DNA of 5,381 bases from Candidatus Omnitrophota bacterium. GTDB taxonomy: Bacteria; Ratteibacteria; UBA8468; MWAK01. The stretch lies in contig JAHJUB010000237.1 in NCBI GenBank assembly GCA_018829455.1, forward strand, positions 1 through 5,381, written 5' to 3'. Shown piece after piece: positions 4,721-5,381 of the stretch; position 1 is the stretch's first letter, and the number at the start of each line of letters is the position of its first letter. Position numbers and translations under genes: made by a program. The notes under the pieces were generated by a model that saw only the letters and a list, made by a program, of their open reading frames with translations, was not told the origin of the DNA and ran no database searches.

Positions 4721-5188
4721 CTATTTTGTAATATGATATCCGAATTCGGTTAACTTCTTTCGGGCCGCTTTGATTTGACCTATTGTACCTTCTTGCTCTC
4801 GTACGAACTCCTCAACTTCATGGGTTAATTCCCTTATACCTTGTTTGTCATTAACATCTGGCAATCTAAAAGTTCTAGAAATTCCTTCAGGGCTCGTTAT
4901 TGTATAGGTGTCATTCCGCAAATCACGACTAAATCTTCCTTTAGCTACTGAGGTATAGCCTTTGAGGCCGATCCGTTCCGAGCTATACTTCACGCTAGAT
5001 TGTTCATTAAACCTAGATTCAAATCTAGTTCGTAAAACTTCATCTTCACCTGATTTCCCGTTTTTATGATGATTTGTTTCATAGAAATCTAAAACCCTCT
5101 CTATTACACTTGCTGGAGAATCAAAACCAACAGCAATTGATTCTAAACGCTTGTAAAGATGATCTGGAATTCTAATGACTTGACTCAT
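4721..5188 (-). CDS. Putative ribbon-helix-helix (SeqA-N/CopG-like) protein
   Basis: The 155-residue product starts at ATG 5188 with a GGGAGG site five bases upstream (5194-5199). An in-frame ATG at 5221 is rejected because it overlaps the promoter's -10 box and would precede the transcript start. Residues 3-7 form a strand (QVIRI), followed by helices at about 10-20 (HLYKRLESIAV) and 24-36 (SPASVIERVLDFY), the strand-helix-helix order of ribbon-helix-helix DNA-binding domains, most like the SeqA N-terminal type. Residues 37-75 are a charged linker. Residues 76-112 look beta-rich (GYTSVAKGRF, YTITSPEGISRTFRL), and 117-148 form a charged helix. The C-terminal half is unrecognised, so the protein is either a regulator or a protein that dimerises through this domain. 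The gene is AT-rich. Confidence 0.75.
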   Translation of the reverse strand: MSQVIRIPDHLYKRLESIAVGFDSPASVIERVLDFYETNHHKNGKSGEDEVLRTRFESRFNEQSSVKYSSERIGLKGYTSVAKGRFSRDLRNDTYTITSPEGISRTFRLPDVNDKQGIRELTHEVEEFVREQEGTIGQIKAARKKLTEFGYHITK

Positions 5189-5219
5189 AACAACCTCCCA
5201 TATTAAGTTTTCATGTAAC

Positions 5220-5247
5220 ATTGTAACGACTTATTTCAGTTTGTCAA
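5220..5247 (-). promoter_or_regulatory. Sigma-70-type promoter of the 155-residue gene
   Basis: On the minus strand TTGACA (5247-5242) is a perfect -35 hexamer and TACAAT (5225-5220) a one-mismatch -10 hexamer, separated by 16 bases. Transcription would start near 5213, giving a leader of about 25 bases to ATG 5188. An inverted repeat GACTT (5228-5232)/AAGTC (5246-5250) spans the spacer and -35, and TGTAAC is repeated directly at 5214-5219 and 5222-5227. Either could be an operator. It is the only strong promoter in the window. Confidence 0.72.
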
Positions 5248-5357
5248 GTCATTTCTATTCCATTCAAAAATTTTTCTTCATTATTTTTGATATAATAAGT
5301 GATTATATGATTTAAAGTTTAAGTACTTGAGAGTACCGAGTTTTATAATGGTTTAAT

Positions 5358-5381
5358 ATCAGGTAGCGCTATTTTATCAAG
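5358..5381. repeat. Imperfect direct repeat, copy 2, cut by the window edge
   Basis: This copy shares ATCAGG, a central GCGC and the terminal TATCAAG with 4675-4700, in the same orientation. The rest of the region 5251-5357 is AT-rich and holds only a small hairpin-like palindrome around AAGTACTT; no gene or attC-like site is visible there. Confidence 0.28.

Overview
The window is a bacterial accessory region. All seven supported protein genes, including one cut by the left edge, are on the minus strand, so transcription runs from position 5381 towards position 1. They do not form a recognisable pathway and their base composition changes sharply from gene to gene: the genes at 2591-2950 and 4721-5188 are visibly AT-rich, while 3043-3417 is GC-richer. 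No rRNA, tRNA, housekeeping gene, transposase or integrase is visible. Good Shine-Dalgarno sites and a classical signal peptide indicate a bacterium, perhaps Gram-negative; nothing fixes a species.

Minus-strand order: (a) 5188-4721, a 155-residue protein with a ribbon-helix-helix-like N-terminus behind a near-consensus sigma-70 promoter; (b) 4527-3505, a 340-residue helical protein resembling DUF5677 proteins; (c) 3417-3043, an unrecognised 124-residue protein; (d) 2950-2591, a small membrane protein with an internal duplication; (e) 2390-1011, an exported trypsin-like (HtrA/S1C-type) serine protease fused to TPR repeats; (f) 859-536, a 107-residue helical plus zinc-ribbon protein; (g) a gap of about 345 bases with a coding remnant, a long AT-rich hairpin and two folded sites; (h) 189-1, the start of a gene leaving the window.

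The most interesting pattern is that five intergenic gaps carry imperfect hairpins about 35-75 bases long that resemble integron attC recombination sites. They have AAC...GTT core boxes in the expected polarity, and the two best have unpaired bases confined to the L'' arm of the predicted bottom-strand fold, as in real attC sites. They lie just after one minus-strand gene and before the next. I therefore read the window as part of an integron gene-cassette array, with intI/attI expected beyond the right edge. Two gaps (878-1010 and 2951-3042) lack a convincing site. This is inference from eye-read secondary structure, not a computed result.

The genes probably do not act together. Each looks like an independent cassette: a periplasmic protease, a membrane protein, a putative DNA-binding regulator and several unknowns. 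Most rely on their own ribosome binding sites; only the first gene has a clear promoter.
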